Of a stretch of DNA of 64,000 nucleotides, positions 35,055-44,333 are shown piece by piece; position 1 is the stretch's first letter, and every line of letters starts with the position of its first letter. The position numbers were made by a program, and so were the translations under genes. This DNA comes from Bradyrhizobium sp. B097. GTDB taxonomy: Bacteria; Pseudomonadota; Alphaproteobacteria; Rhizobiales; Xanthobacteraceae. The notes under the pieces are model-generated. The model was not told where the DNA came from. It saw only the letters and a list, made by a program, of their open reading frames with translations, and did no database searches. Location: NCBI RefSeq assembly GCF_038957035.1, contig NZ_CP152412.1, positions 8,180,501 through 8,244,500 on the forward strand, written 5' to 3'.

Positions 35055-36851
35055 TCAATAAACCCGTTCCCTGGGCGGGATTGTCGCCACCTCGTTGGTG
35101 AGCGGCTGCAGATGCACTGGCCGGTAGTCGAGCCGGACGCGGCCGTCATCGTCAAGCCACGAGAGCGTGTGCTTGAGCCAGTTATGATCGTCCCGCTTGG
35201 GAAAATCCTCGCGCGCATGGGCGCCGCGGCTTTCGGTGCGGCCGATCGCCGAGCGCAGGCTGACATTGGCCTGCGCGAACATGTTGTCGAGTTCCAGCGC
35301 TTCGGCGAGGTCGGTGTTGAACATCATGGAACGGTCGGCAACGACGAGGTCGTCGCGCATTATGGTCAGCACGTCGTCGAGTTTGACCGCGCCGTCGCCG
35401 AGCAGTGAGCCGGTGCGAAACACCGCGCAATACCGCTGCATGGTCCGTTGCATCGCAAGCCTGATATCGCCGGCGCCGGTTTTGCCCCTTGACCAACGGA
35501 TCCGGTCGAGCCTCGAAATTGCCCGGTCGGTGGCAGCCGGTGGCGGTGGCGGGTGTCCCTCATTCGGACGCAGCATCTCGGTTGCGCGATGCGCTGCCGC
35601 GCGGCCGAACACGATGATGTCGAGCAGCGAGTTGGAGCCGAGCCGATTGGCGCCGTGAACCGAGACGCAGGCGGCCTCGCCGATTGCCATAAGTCCCGGT
35701 ACGGCGGCGTCCGGATCACCATCGCGCTTGGTGATCACCTCGCCATGCAGATTGGTCGGCACGCCGCCCATGTTGTAGTGCACCGTCGGCAGCACCGGGA
35801 TCGGTTGGCGCGTCACGTCGACGCCGGCGAAGATCCGCGCGGTCTCGCTGATGCCCGGCAGGCGCTCATGCAGGATGTTGGCGCCGAGATGCTCCAGGTG
35901 CAGCTCGATGTAGTCCTTGCGTGGACCGCAACCGCGACCTTCGTTGATCTCGATCGTCATGGCGCGACAGACGACGTCGCGCCCGGCGAGATCCTTGGCG
36001 CTCGGCGCGTAACGTTCCATGAAACGCTCGCCTTCAGAATTGGTGAAATAACCACCCTCGCCGCGCGCGCCTTCCGTGATCAGGCAGCCCGAGCCATAGA
36101 TGCCGCTCGGATGGAATTGCGTGAATTCCATGTCCTCGAGCGGCAGCCCGGCGCGCAGCACCATGGCGTTGCCGTCGCCGGTGCAGGTGTGCGCGGCGGT
36201 GCAGGAGAAATAGACGCGGCCATAGCCGCCGGTCGCGAGCACCGTGCGATGCGCGCGGAAGCGATGCAGCGTGCCGTCATCCAGGTTCCAGGCGAGCAGG
36301 CCGCGGCAAGCGCCGTCGTCGTCCATCAAGAGATCGAGTGCGACATATTCGACGAAGAACTCGGTGTTGTGCTTGACGCACTGCTGATAGAGCGTGTGCA
36401 GGATGGCGTGCCCGGTGCGGTCGGCCGCCGCGCATGTGCGTTGCGCCATCTGCTTGCCGAAGCCGATAGTCTGCCCGCCGAACGGCCGCTGATAGATCGT
36501 GCCGTCCTTGGTGCGCGAGAACGGCACGCCGTAATGCTCGAGCTCCAGCACCGCGGGCACAGCTTCACGGCACATATATTCGATCGCGTCCTGATCACCG
36601 AGCCAGTCGGAGCCCTTGACCGTATCGTACATGTGGAAGCGCCAGTCATCGCCGTCGCCCATATTGCCGAGGGAGGCGGCCATGCCGCCTTGCGCGGCAA
36701 CGGTATGGCTGCGGGTCGGAAACACTTTTGTCACGCAGGCCGTCCGCAATCCGGATGCTGCCATGCCGAGAGCGGCGCGCATCCCGGCGCCGCCGGCTCC
36801 GACGATGACAACGTCATAGGCGTGATCGATGATTTCGTAGGCTTCCGTCAT
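35055..36851 (-). CDS. Succinate dehydrogenase flavoprotein-like subunit, orphan copy
   Basis: 598 residues from [23 protein letters not shown]-binding [12 protein letters not shown], the covalent-flavin His in [17 protein letters not shown], substrate-site segments [20 protein letters not shown] and [16 protein letters not shown], and the C-terminal [20 protein letters not shown] are all present, so the protein looks functional. No sdhB, sdhC or sdhD is nearby, so this is an extra copy; the true complex II genes are presumably elsewhere. It could act as a soluble fumarate reductase or succinate oxidase, or exchange into complex II. Msr and enolase-superfamily genes flank it. Confidence 0.88.
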   Translation of the reverse strand: MTEAYEIIDHAYDVVIVGAGGAGMRAALGMAASGLRTACVTKVFPTRSHTVAAQGGMAASLGNMGDGDDWRFHMYDTVKGSDWLGDQDAIEYMCREAVPAVLELEHYGVPFSRTKDGTIYQRPFGGQTIGFGKQMAQRTCAAADRTGHAILHTLYQQCVKHNTEFFVEYVALDLLMDDDGACRGLLAWNLDDGTLHRFRAHRTVLATGGYGRVYFSCTAAHTCTGDGNAMVLRAGLPLEDMEFTQFHPSGIYGSGCLITEGARGEGGYFTNSEGERFMERYAPSAKDLAGRDVVCRAMTIEINEGRGCGPRKDYIELHLEHLGANILHERLPGISETARIFAGVDVTRQPIPVLPTVHYNMGGVPTNLHGEVITKRDGDPDAAVPGLMAIGEAACVSVHGANRLGSNSLLDIIVFGRAAAHRATEMLRPNEGHPPPPPAATDRAISRLDRIRWSRGKTGAGDIRLAMQRTMQRYCAVFRTGSLLGDGAVKLDDVLTIMRDDLVVADRSMMFNTDLAEALELDNMFAQANVSLRSAIGRTESRGAHAREDFPKRDDHNWLKHTLSWLDDDGRVRLDYRPVHLQPLTNEVATIPPRERVY

Positions 36852-36855
36852 CGCT

Positions 36856-37957
36856 TCAGTTCCAGCGGCAGGCCTTGATGACATCGGGATCGGGGTCGAT
36901 CCCCAGGCCCGGTCCCTGGGGCACATCAACCCGGCCCTCTTTCGTGTTCAGCCTATCACCGTAGATCGTCGTCTCCAGATCGAACCAACGCCATTCGATC
37001 ATGGAATCGGCCGTTCCCAGCGCGGCGGTCGCATGAATCGCCGCCAACAGGCCGGGACCATCGTAGAAGGAGTGCGGCATCACCGGGACGTTGTGGATTG
37101 CAGCGAGCGGAAAGATTTTGCGAAGCGCGCTGATGCCCCCCCATCTTGGCCGGGCTTGGTTGGACGAAGTCCACAGCTCCTGCCGCGAGCAGGCGCTCGA
37201 AATCCATCAGCGTGTAGACATTTTCGCCGGCGGCGAGCGGGATGCCGGTGGTCCTTCTCAACGCGGCGAGACCGTCGAAATTCTCCGGCGGCCAGAGCGG
37301 CTCCTCCAGCCATTTCAGGTCAACCGGCCTGAGGTCGTCCGCCATTTGCCGCGCCTCATAGAGCGTCCAGGGACAATTGACGTCGAGTGTCAGCTCGATG
37401 TCGGGACCGGCTTCCTCGCGGGCGGCGCGAATGGCGGGAAATTCTATCTCATGAAGCTTGAGGGTACGAAATCCGGCGTCGATCGCCTGTCGAACGGCGG
37501 CGCGGACGAGCGAGGGCTCCGAATAGCGGACCAGGCTTGCGTAGCAGTCGAGTTGACCCGCACCACCGCCCAGAAGCCGGCAGAGCGGCGCGTTAGCGGC
37601 CTTGCCCGCGATATCCCAAAGGGCGATGTCGACCGCCGAGATGGCGAAGGCCAGCGCGCCGCCCCGTCCAAAGACGTGCAACTTCTTCTGAACGTCCAGC
37701 ATCAGCGGTTCTATCCGCGTCGCGTCCTTGCCGATGCAAAGTGGCGCGATCAGTTGATCAATGGCGAGTTTGACGGAAGCGACTGCGCGGAAGCCAAAGG
37801 CCTCACCCCACCCCACCAGCCCGTGATCAGTCGTCACCTTGACAAGCAGCGAGTCCGCGGCCGGGAGGTTGCCGTCACCCCAGGCGGAAGAGGCGGATTT
37901 GGTTCCAGCCCTGAACGGAATGCGCAGTGGGATGGACTCGATGTCAGTGATGATCAC
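36856..37957 (-). pseudogene. Mandelate racemase / muconate lactonizing-type enzyme, frameshifted
   Basis: Starts at GTG 37957, with GGAGGT 8 nt upstream. Enolase-superfamily features: GLVGWGEAFGFRAVASVKLA, FAISAVDIALWDIAGKAANA, LTLDVNCPWTLYEA (metal Asp), WLEEPLWPPENFDG (metal Glu), GIPLAAGENVYTLMDFERLL (metal Glu). The Lys motif is LKLHE rather than KxK. At 37136-37142 a run of seven C (seven G in the coding strand) shifts the frame after PAKMGG; with six G the reading continues as ISALR and then PHSFYDGPGLLAAIHATAAL to the stop at 36856. Either an inactivated gene, a phase-variable tract or a base-calling error. Confidence 0.8.
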
Positions 37958-38011
37958 TTTAAGGACCTCCAGCATTCGGCGGCACGATTGGCCGGACCGA
38001 TCGAAAACGAG

Positions 38012-38440
38012 TCAGGCGTGCTGATGGCGCGGATCGTCGTGCGAGTCGTGATAATCGAGACCGAGTGGGCCGATCCCCGTAATCTGGGTGACGTATTCGC
38101 CGGATTTCGCCCAGTGGAAATGCCACGTTTCGCCGGGCAAAACGATAACGCTTCCCGGCGGATAGGCTTTCACCTTGTCACCGTCGAAGGTCTCGCCGAG
38201 CGCGATGTAAAACACCCCTGACATGACCGTGTAGATGCGATCTTCCGGATGCTTGTGCGGCATCAGCTTCGTGCCGCCGGGCGCCTTGACTCTTATGACG
38301 TAAGGACCGGGTTCGGTGGGATCGCCGACCACGACGGCCAGGCGAGCCCCCGGCGGAAACGCCGGAAATGGCTTCCAGTCGATGTCTTCGGGCAGGATCG
38401 CTCTGAAATCGGCTTGGTCAGGCTGATGATTGCGTGTCAT
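38012..38440 (-). CDS. Cupin-domain protein
   Basis: 142 residues with AACAGGAGAACG upstream. Cupin_2 barrel with metal ligands in LMPHKHPEDRIYTVMSGVFY (HxH...E-like) and LPGETWHFHWAKSGE (His). The C-terminus is His/Asp-rich (DYHDSHDDPRHQHA). N-terminus aligns with the ChrR/AraC-cupin-like proteins of unknown function. Lies between the frameshifted enolase-superfamily gene and an OsmC gene, on the same strand. Enzymatic or sensory role cannot be told apart. Confidence 0.82.
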   Translation of the reverse strand: MTRNHQPDQADFRAILPEDIDWKPFPAFPPGARLAVVVGDPTEPGPYVIRVKAPGGTKLMPHKHPEDRIYTVMSGVFYIALGETFDGDKVKAYPPGSVIVLPGETWHFHWAKSGEYVTQITGIGPLGLDYHDSHDDPRHQHA

Positions 38441-38475
38441 CGTCGTTCTCCTGTTTGTGAAATCTCAGGTTCGGG

Positions 38476-38901
38476 TCAGCCGATCAACTTCGCGTCCAGT
38501 GTGATCGCGGCGTTGAGAACCTTGGACACCGGACAGTTCTTCTCGGCCTCGCCGGCGATGCGGGCGAACGCGGCCTCGTCGAGGTTCGGCACTTTCGCGC
38601 GCAACGTGAGTGCCGACTTGCTGATGCGGAATCCCTGCCCTTCCTGCTCGAGCGTGACGGAGGCCTCGGTCGAGAGCTCAGTCGGTGTGAAGCCCGCAGC
38701 CTGCAGACCGAAAGCCAGCGCCATGGTGAAACAACCGGCGTGGGCGGCGGCGACGAGTTCCTCGGGATTGGTGCCTTTCTCGTTCTCGAAGCGGGTCCTG
38801 AACGAGTACGGCGTTTGGGCGAGAACACCGGAATCGCTCGTGAGATGACCGCTCCCGGCGCGGCCCGTGCCGTGCCACACGGCACTTGCTTTGCGGATCA
38901 T
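38476..38901 (-). CDS. OsmC-family peroxiredoxin
   Basis: 141 residues from MIRKASAVWHGTGRAGSGHL, with GAGGAAAAAG upstream. The redox Cys pair is present: VAAAHAGCFTMALAFGLQAA (first Cys near residue 57) and AEKNCPVSKVLNA (second Cys near 121). The fold-specific TNPEELVAAAHAGC and Glu/Arg context fit OsmC rather than Ohr. It reduces organic hydroperoxides in the cytoplasm, normally using lipoylated proteins as donors. Neighbours are a cupin gene and a crotonase gene on the same strand. Confidence 0.9.
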   Translation of the reverse strand: MIRKASAVWHGTGRAGSGHLTSDSGVLAQTPYSFRTRFENEKGTNPEELVAAAHAGCFTMALAFGLQAAGFTPTELSTEASVTLEQEGQGFRISKSALTLRAKVPNLDEAAFARIAGEAEKNCPVSKVLNAAITLDAKLIG

Positions 38902-38963
38902 GTGCTTTTTCCTCACTCAAACCTGTTTGTTGATGCTTCTTCGCTGAGCGCTCGGCGACCTCG

Positions 38964-39812
38964 TCATCCTCCGAGTTGACCGACGTAGAAGCCGAGCCGA
39001 TTTTCGACATCGCCAGGGCGATGGAAGCCACGGTCCATCAGCGACTTGATGCGCTTCTGGCTCGCCGGCCGCCCGAGCGCAGCAATGAACGCGTCCCATT
39101 CCGGCTTGATCTCCGCGTCGGGCGGCAGGCTCGCGACGTCGACGAGACGTTTGGTGTCGGCGATGGCCTGCTTGTCGAACGAAGCGATGCGCATCGCCAG
39201 TGCATCGACGAAGCCGTCGAGCTCGGCGTCAGGAAGGGACCGATTGACGTAGCCGTACCGCTCGGCGAGATCGCCATTGATGTCGTCAGCGCTGAGCAAG
39301 ACCTCGAGCGCCCGGCCCCGGCCCATCAGTCGTGGCAATCGGGCCATCGGTCCTCCGCCTGGCACGAGGCCCGCGCCAACCTCCCACTGGGACAGGATCG
39401 CCTTCTCGCGGCTTGCGAACCGCATGTCGCTCGCGAGCGCGAGCTCGCTCCCGACACCGGTTGCGCGCCCCCTGATCGAAGCAATGGATACGACCGGAGC
39501 CCGGCTGAGGCGCACCAGCATGTCCGGTAGAGCCTGCAACCCCGTCGGTCCCGGCGGGATCTTGGCCGACTCCTCGAGCGGCGCCAAGAAATCGTAGTGC
39601 GTGATGAAGAAGCCATCGACAGCGCTGTTGAAGACCACGACTTTGACCTGCTCGTCTCTCTCGATGGCCGTGATGATCTCGCCGAGTTGCACCGTCTCCT
39701 TCGGTCCGATGATGTTGACCGGCGGCAGGTCGAACGTGACCCGCCAATATGACGGCAAGAGCCGCTCGACTCGGATTTCCCGGCTGGAGAAGGTTCTTTC
39801 GGGACGATTCAT
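38964..39812 (-). CDS. Enoyl-CoA hydratase/isomerase (crotonase) family protein
   Basis: 282 residues from MNRPERTFSSREIRVERLLP, with AAGGAGCCC upstream. Crotonase core: VTFDLPPVNIIGPKETVQL, VVVFNSAVDGFFITHYDF, the oxyanion-hole and Glu segment RGRATGVGSELALASDMRFA, and EVGAGLVPGGGPMARLPRLM. The usual second catalytic Glu position in the E..A/G loop is not obvious, so the reaction may not be hydration. It is a close paralogue of the protein at 43432-44277, with over half of residues identical by eye. It lies upstream of an OsmC gene and downstream of two secreted hydrolases. Confidence 0.87.
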   Translation of the reverse strand: MNRPERTFSSREIRVERLLPSYWRVTFDLPPVNIIGPKETVQLGEIITAIERDEQVKVVVFNSAVDGFFITHYDFLAPLEESAKIPPGPTGLQALPDMLVRLSRAPVVSIASIRGRATGVGSELALASDMRFASREKAILSQWEVGAGLVPGGGPMARLPRLMGRGRALEVLLSADDINGDLAERYGYVNRSLPDAELDGFVDALAMRIASFDKQAIADTKRLVDVASLPPDAEIKPEWDAFIAALGRPASQKRIKSLMDRGFHRPGDVENRLGFYVGQLGG

Positions 39813-39873
39813 GATGGGCTCCTTGATCCGGAAAGATGCGCGAGCCGATCCAATCGGCTCGCGCTGGTTCCGC

Positions 39874-41220
39874 TCAAATTGATTGGCGCAGCGAGCGGAA
39901 AGCGGCACGCATTTCCGCGCTGAACAACTTGGGCTGCTCCCAGGCGGCGAAGTGGCCGCCCTTGTCGAGCTTGTTGTAATAGATGAGTTTGGGATATGCT
40001 CGCTCTGCCCAACTGCGCGGGGCCGCATAGATTTCGTCGGGGAAGGCGCTCACAGCGACCGGGATCTTGACGCCCCTGACGTCGAAGAAGCCTCCTCCCG
40101 TTGAAATCTGCGTGGTGTCCCAGTAGAGGCGCGCCGAGGAGATCCCGGTGTTCGTCAACCAATAGAGCGTGACGTTGTCGAGGACGTCGTCCCGAGTGAG
40201 CCCCTCGGTCTTTCCATCGAAGACGCGTGAGATCATGCCGTAACTGCGGATGTCGTGATCAAGCATCCAGGCGGCGAGGCCGACCGGCGAATCGGCGACT
40301 CCATAAAGCGTCTGTGGCCGGTTCGACATTTCCTGGGCGTAGGCCAGGCCGTGCCTGTAGAAATCATCGAGTTGGTCCCACGCATGCTTCTCGTCGGCCG
40401 TGAGGCCGGAGGGCATCGCTCCGCCGACCGAAAGAGCTTTTGAAACATCGGCAGGAACCGTGGCCGCCATGTTGGTGTGAATACCGAGCAATCCCGGCGG
40501 CTGCTGCAGCGCCATCACCTCCGAGACCGCGTTCCCCCAATCTCCGCCCTGCGCCACGTACCGTGTGTAGCCGAGGCGTTGCATCAACGTCGCCCAGGCG
40601 CGAGCAATGGTGACGGGGGTCCACCCGGGCGCGGTCGGCTTGCCCGAAAAGCCGTGGCCCGGCAGCGACGGTATCACCACATCGAATGCGTCGGACGCGG
40701 TTCCGCCATGGGCCGTGGGGTTGGTCAATGGATCGATGATCTTCAACTGCTCGATGATCGAGCCGGGCCAGCCGTGGGTCACGATCATCGGCAGCGCATT
40801 CTCGTGTTTTGAGCGAACGTGAATGAAATGAATGTCGAGTCCATCGATCTTAGTGACGAATTGCGGCAAGGCGTTGAGCCGCGTCGCGACTTTCCGCCAG
40901 TCGTAGTCCGTCCCCCAATATCGGGCGAGCTGCTGGATGGTCGTGAGCTGCACGCCTTGGGACGCGTTGGCAACTGTTTCGCGATCCGGCCAGCGCGTCG
41001 CCAGGACGCGTTTGCGCAGGTCGACAAGCTCGTCGTTAGGAAAGTTGACGTGGAAGGGGCGAATCTCTTCGTCTTTGGTCGCGGCAACGGCGGGATGCGC
41101 CGAAAGGAGGCTAGCCGCGCCTGCTGACGCGATACCCATCGCCGCGGTGGTGAGAAACTGGCGGCGATCCTGCTCGAGGGCGGCTGCCTTCTGGGCGGAC
41201 TGATCGACTGGATATTTCAT
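39874..41220 (-). CDS. Epoxide hydrolase (EHN-type), Tat signal
   Basis: 448 residues with CAGGAGCAAACG upstream. N-terminal twin-arginine signal: EQDRRQFLTTAAMGIASAGA, cleavage near HPAVAATK. Then the epoxide hydrolase N-terminal domain (EEIRPFHVNFPNDELVDLRK, RWPDRETV) and the alpha/beta core: THGWPGSIIEQLKIIDPL, nucleophile Asp in YVAQGGDWGNAVSEVMALQ, and the C-terminal GGHFAAWEQPKLF with the catalytic His. Microsomal-type epoxide hydrolases open epoxides; bacterial relatives act on limonene-like or xenobiotic epoxides. Predicted folded export to the periplasm. Confidence 0.9.
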   Translation of the reverse strand: MKYPVDQSAQKAAALEQDRRQFLTTAAMGIASAGAASLLSAHPAVAATKDEEIRPFHVNFPNDELVDLRKRVLATRWPDRETVANASQGVQLTTIQQLARYWGTDYDWRKVATRLNALPQFVTKIDGLDIHFIHVRSKHENALPMIVTHGWPGSIIEQLKIIDPLTNPTAHGGTASDAFDVVIPSLPGHGFSGKPTAPGWTPVTIARAWATLMQRLGYTRYVAQGGDWGNAVSEVMALQQPPGLLGIHTNMAATVPADVSKALSVGGAMPSGLTADEKHAWDQLDDFYRHGLAYAQEMSNRPQTLYGVADSPVGLAAWMLDHDIRSYGMISRVFDGKTEGLTRDDVLDNVTLYWLTNTGISSARLYWDTTQISTGGGFFDVRGVKIPVAVSAFPDEIYAAPRSWAERAYPKLIYYNKLDKGGHFAAWEQPKLFSAEMRAAFRSLRQSI

Positions 41221-41251
41221 GGCGTTTGCTCCTGACGTTGGTAGACGCGTG

Positions 41252-42304
41252 TCAGCTTCGGCTGACGTCGATAACAGCTTGTGCGAAGGCTTCCGGTGCC
41301 TCTTGAGGCAGATTGTGACCTATGCCGCCCGTCACGAGACGGTGCAGATACTTGCCCGAGAACTTCTTGGCGTAAGCGGCCGGATCCGGATGTGGCGCGC
41401 CGTTGGCGTCGCCTTCGAGAGTGATGGTCGGTACGCCGACCTGGGGCCCTGCGGCTAATTTCGCCTCCAACGCATCGAGGCCTGGATCACCCTGGGCGAG
41501 CCCGAGCCGCCACCGATAATTGTGGATCACAATGTCGACGTGGTCCGGATTATCGAAGGCTACGGCGCTGCGAGCGAAGGTCGCGTCGTCGAACTGCCAC
41601 TTGGGTGAGGCGAGCCTCCAGATCAGTTCGGCGAACTCGCGCCGATATTTTGCGTACCCCTCGCGACCGCGCTCCGTTGCAAAATAATATTGGTACCACC
41701 ACTGCAATTCGGCCTTCGGAGGCAAGGGCATCTTCCCAGCTTCCTGATTTCCAATGAGATAGCCGCTCACCGAGACGATGCCCTTGACACGATCTGGCCA
41801 GAGAGCGGCGACGATATCAGCAGTGCGAGCTCCCCAATCGAAGCCAGCTATCGTCGCTTGCTTGATCTTGAGCGTGTCCATCAAAGCAATGGCGTCGACC
41901 GCTAGTGCGGATGGCTGACCCGTCTTCGGAGTTTCGTTCGACAGAAAGCGCGTAGAACCATAGCCCCGTGCGTACGGGACAATGACGCGAAACCCTGCAG
42001 ATGCCAGGCGCGGCGTCACCTCACCGAAGCTGTGAATGTCATAGGGCCAGCCATGCAAGAGAATGGCCACCGGCCCATCGACGGGACCTGCTGCGACGTA
42101 TCCGACATTGAGCACACCGACATTGATCTGCTTCAGCGATGGTGAGGAGGAGTCGGGCGTCTCAGCCTGGGCCAGCTGGATTGGTCTGATCAGCCCCGCG
42201 TTCGCAACTCGAGCTTGGACGAATTGCGTTGTCGCAAGGGCGCCGGCGGCAGCCTCAAGAAATCGTCGTCGTCCCAGGAGGTTCCGTCCGCTTTTCCCGA
42301 TCAT
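41252..42304 (-). CDS. Alpha/beta hydrolase, epoxide hydrolase/dehalogenase-like, Tat signal
   Basis: 350 residues from MIGKSGRNLLGRRRFLEAAA; a GTG three codons upstream is an alternative. Tat motif GRRRFLEAAAGALATTQF. Alpha/beta core: VAILLHGWPYDIHSFGEV (HGWP oxyanion turn), nucleophile Asp in ATIAGFDWGARTADIVAALW, acid in PTITLEGDANGAPHPD, His in GGIGHNLPQEAPEAFA. The HGWP and DWG elements place it near epoxide hydrolases and haloalkane dehalogenases. It directly precedes the EHN-type hydrolase gene (31 bp), same strand, both exported. Confidence 0.86.
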   Translation of the reverse strand: MIGKSGRNLLGRRRFLEAAAGALATTQFVQARVANAGLIRPIQLAQAETPDSSSPSLKQINVGVLNVGYVAAGPVDGPVAILLHGWPYDIHSFGEVTPRLASAGFRVIVPYARGYGSTRFLSNETPKTGQPSALAVDAIALMDTLKIKQATIAGFDWGARTADIVAALWPDRVKGIVSVSGYLIGNQEAGKMPLPPKAELQWWYQYYFATERGREGYAKYRREFAELIWRLASPKWQFDDATFARSAVAFDNPDHVDIVIHNYRWRLGLAQGDPGLDALEAKLAAGPQVGVPTITLEGDANGAPHPDPAAYAKKFSGKYLHRLVTGGIGHNLPQEAPEAFAQAVIDVSRS

Positions 42305-42624
42305 ATGCGTCACCCATCACTTGGTCAGTCTCGTATCGGAGCAATTGACGTCACGAGACGAGCATCAGTGAGCGAATACTGTTCGCCCGCAATGCCATCG
42401 ACCATCGAACGTTCGGAAAGCGCGGCTCATATCAACGTATGAGTGATTTGCGCTCAATGGGTGAGTGAATAACGCCCCGCCTGCCCGCTAAAAACAGCAC
42501 CACTCGCCTTCGCGATTTTTGCGATCACCTCGGCACAAGCCGCGAAGGGACGAGATGCGCCGGAGCATCTCCATGCGATGCCTGGTGACGCTTCGTTCAA
42601 TGAACGCAAACAAAGGAGACAGCC
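42305..42624. other. Divergent promoter region, no gene
   Basis: 320 bp between divergent hydrolase and DJ-1 units. It contains the palindrome CGAACGTTCG near 42409 and repeated GAGTGA motifs (TATGAGTGATTTGCGCTCA, GGTGAGTGA), but no firm promoter. The AAAGGAGACAGCC ribosome site for 42625 is at its end. Confidence 0.4.
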
Positions 42625-43338
42625 ATGAAGGTGCTGATGGTTATCACATCGCACGACCAACTGGGCAACACCGGGCGAAAGACGGGCTTTTGGCTCGAGG
42701 AGCTCGCGGCGCCCTACTACACTTTCAAGGACGCCGGCGTTGAGATCACACTCGCATCGCCAAAGGGCGGACGGCCGCCGCTCGACCCCAAGAGCAACGA
42801 GCCCGAATTCCGCACCGATCTTACGCGCCGCTTCGAGAAAGATGTGGCCGCAGAAGCCCAGCTCGACAAGACCGTTCGCCTCGACAGCGTCAGGCAGGAA
42901 GACTTCGACACCCTCTTCTACCCGGGCGGCCATGGTCCGATGTGGGATCTCGCCGAGGACAAGCACTCCATCAAGCTGATCGAGTCGTTCATCGCCGCCG
43001 GCAAGCACATCGGCATCGTGTGCCACTCCACGGGCGCGCTTCGTCACGTCAAGGCGCCCGACGGGAAGGTGCTGGTACAGGGCAAGGAAGTCACCGGCTT
43101 CACCAACGGCGAAGAAGAAGAGGTCGGTCTCACCCACGTCGTGCCCTTTCTCGTCGAAGACGAGATGCTGAAACTGGGCGCCACCTTCTCGAAGACGGCG
43201 AACTGGACGCCGCACGTGGTCAGCGACGGCCTGCTCATCACGGGACAGAACCCGCACTCCTCGGGCCCGGCCGCGAAGACGCTGATGGCGGCGGTGAAGC
43301 AGAAGACCAAGCCGGCCGTCACCGCCCGGGCTTCGTAG
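42625..43338 (+). CDS. DJ-1/PfpI-family protein (type 1 glutamine amidotransferase-like)
   Basis: 237 residues with AAAGGAGACAGCC upstream. Class I GATase-like fold: MKVLMVITSHDQLGNTGRKT (Glu region near the active site in the following residues), TLFYPGGHGPMWDLAEDKH, nucleophile Cys in GKHIGIVCHSTGALRHVK, and NGEEEEVGLTHVVPFLVEDE. The context matches the HchA/Hsp31-type chaperone-deglycase group, where the elbow is CHG; here it is CHS. Family members detoxify methylglyoxal or protect against electrophiles. First gene of a plus-strand run with crotonase, HbpS and VOC genes. Confidence 0.87.
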   Translation: MKVLMVITSHDQLGNTGRKTGFWLEELAAPYYTFKDAGVEITLASPKGGRPPLDPKSNEPEFRTDLTRRFEKDVAAEAQLDKTVRLDSVRQEDFDTLFYPGGHGPMWDLAEDKHSIKLIESFIAAGKHIGIVCHSTGALRHVKAPDGKVLVQGKEVTGFTNGEEEEVGLTHVVPFLVEDEMLKLGATFSKTANWTPHVVSDGLLITGQNPHSSGPAAKTLMAAVKQKTKPAVTARAS

Positions 43339-43352
43339 GAGCAATATCGACC

Positions 43353-43381
43353 GGAGAGGCGCCTTTGTTTTGCGCCTCTCC
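43353..43381. terminator. Perfect 10-bp hairpin between DJ-1 and crotonase genes
   Basis: GGAGAGGCGC (43353-43362) pairs with GCGCCTCTCC (43372-43381) across a 9-nt T-rich loop. No T-run follows on either strand, so it may be a weak or Rho-assisted terminator or an mRNA-stabilising element. Confidence 0.45.
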
Positions 43382-43431
43382 TCACCGCAACACAGTTTGA
43401 TGCCGTCGCGGAAGCGATGATGGAGGCTCCG

Positions 43432-44277
43432 ATGCACGCAAGGACAGAGAAAAAGCAGATCCAGCTCACCCGCGCGTCGGGCGCCTGCTGGCGAATTGCA
43501 TTCGACAATCCGCCGCTGAATGTCATGGGCCCGCAATTCGTTCGCGAGTTCCGGGAGATCGTCTCGGCCATCGAGGCCGACGAGCACCTCAAAGTCGTGA
43601 TCTTCGAAAGCGCGGTCGACGGATTCTTTCTCAACCACAGCGATTTCCATGCCGACTTCAAGGAGCTGACCAGCATGCCTCAGGGACCGACCGGGTTGGA
43701 GGCATGGCCGGACGCCCTCGTCCGCCTGACGCGCGCGCCCGTCGTGTCGATCGCGTTGATCCGCGGCCGCGCCACAGGGAACGGCAGCGAGCTGGCGCTG
43801 GCCTGCGACATGAGCTTTGCGAGCCGCGAGAAGGCGGTGCTGTCGCAATGGGAGGTAGGCGTCGGCTTGGTCGCCGGCGGAGGCCCGATGGCGCGACTGC
43901 CGGGGCTCATGGGCCGGCAACGCGCGCTTGAAGTTCTCCTCAGCTCCAACGACATCGGCGGCGACCTCGCCGAAGCCTATGGCTATGTGAACAGGTCGTT
44001 GCCAGACTGCGAGCTCGGCGGCTTCGTCGACGCGCTGGCGACGCGCATCGCCTCATTCGACAAATGGGCGATCGCGAACACGAAGCGGCTCGTGAATGCC
44101 GCCAGCCTTCCTCCGGATGTGGAGATCGCAGCCGGCTGGGAGGCCTGCATGGCCTCGATCCCCCGTCCGGCCGCGCAGGACAGGCTGAAGACGTTCTTCG
44201 CGCTGGGATTTCATCAGCCCGGCGACGCCGAAGATCGCCTTGGATCTTTTTTGGAGCGGCTCGGCCAGGGCGCCTGA
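43432..44277 (+). CDS. Enoyl-CoA hydratase/isomerase (crotonase) family protein, paralogue
   Basis: 281 residues from MHARTEKKQIQLTRASGACW; GGAGG ends 5 nt before this ATG, so it is preferred over the earlier Met at 43417. Crotonase core: IAFDNPPLNVMGPQFVREF, VVIFESAVDGFFLNHSDF, RGRATGNGSELALACDMSFA, EVGVGLVAGGGPMARLPGLM. Nearly the same architecture and length as the protein at 38964-39812. Both copies sit in the same stress-type gene region but on opposite strands, 3.6 kb apart, which suggests duplication followed by rearrangement. Confidence 0.87.
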   Translation: MHARTEKKQIQLTRASGACWRIAFDNPPLNVMGPQFVREFREIVSAIEADEHLKVVIFESAVDGFFLNHSDFHADFKELTSMPQGPTGLEAWPDALVRLTRAPVVSIALIRGRATGNGSELALACDMSFASREKAVLSQWEVGVGLVAGGGPMARLPGLMGRQRALEVLLSSNDIGGDLAEAYGYVNRSLPDCELGGFVDALATRIASFDKWAIANTKRLVNAASLPPDVEIAAGWEACMASIPRPAAQDRLKTFFALGFHQPGDAEDRLGSFLERLGQGA

Positions 44278-44333
44278 ACAACGCCGGCCCCAGTTCCCCT
44301 TGAACGCAACATCAGACAGAGAGGACATCAGCC

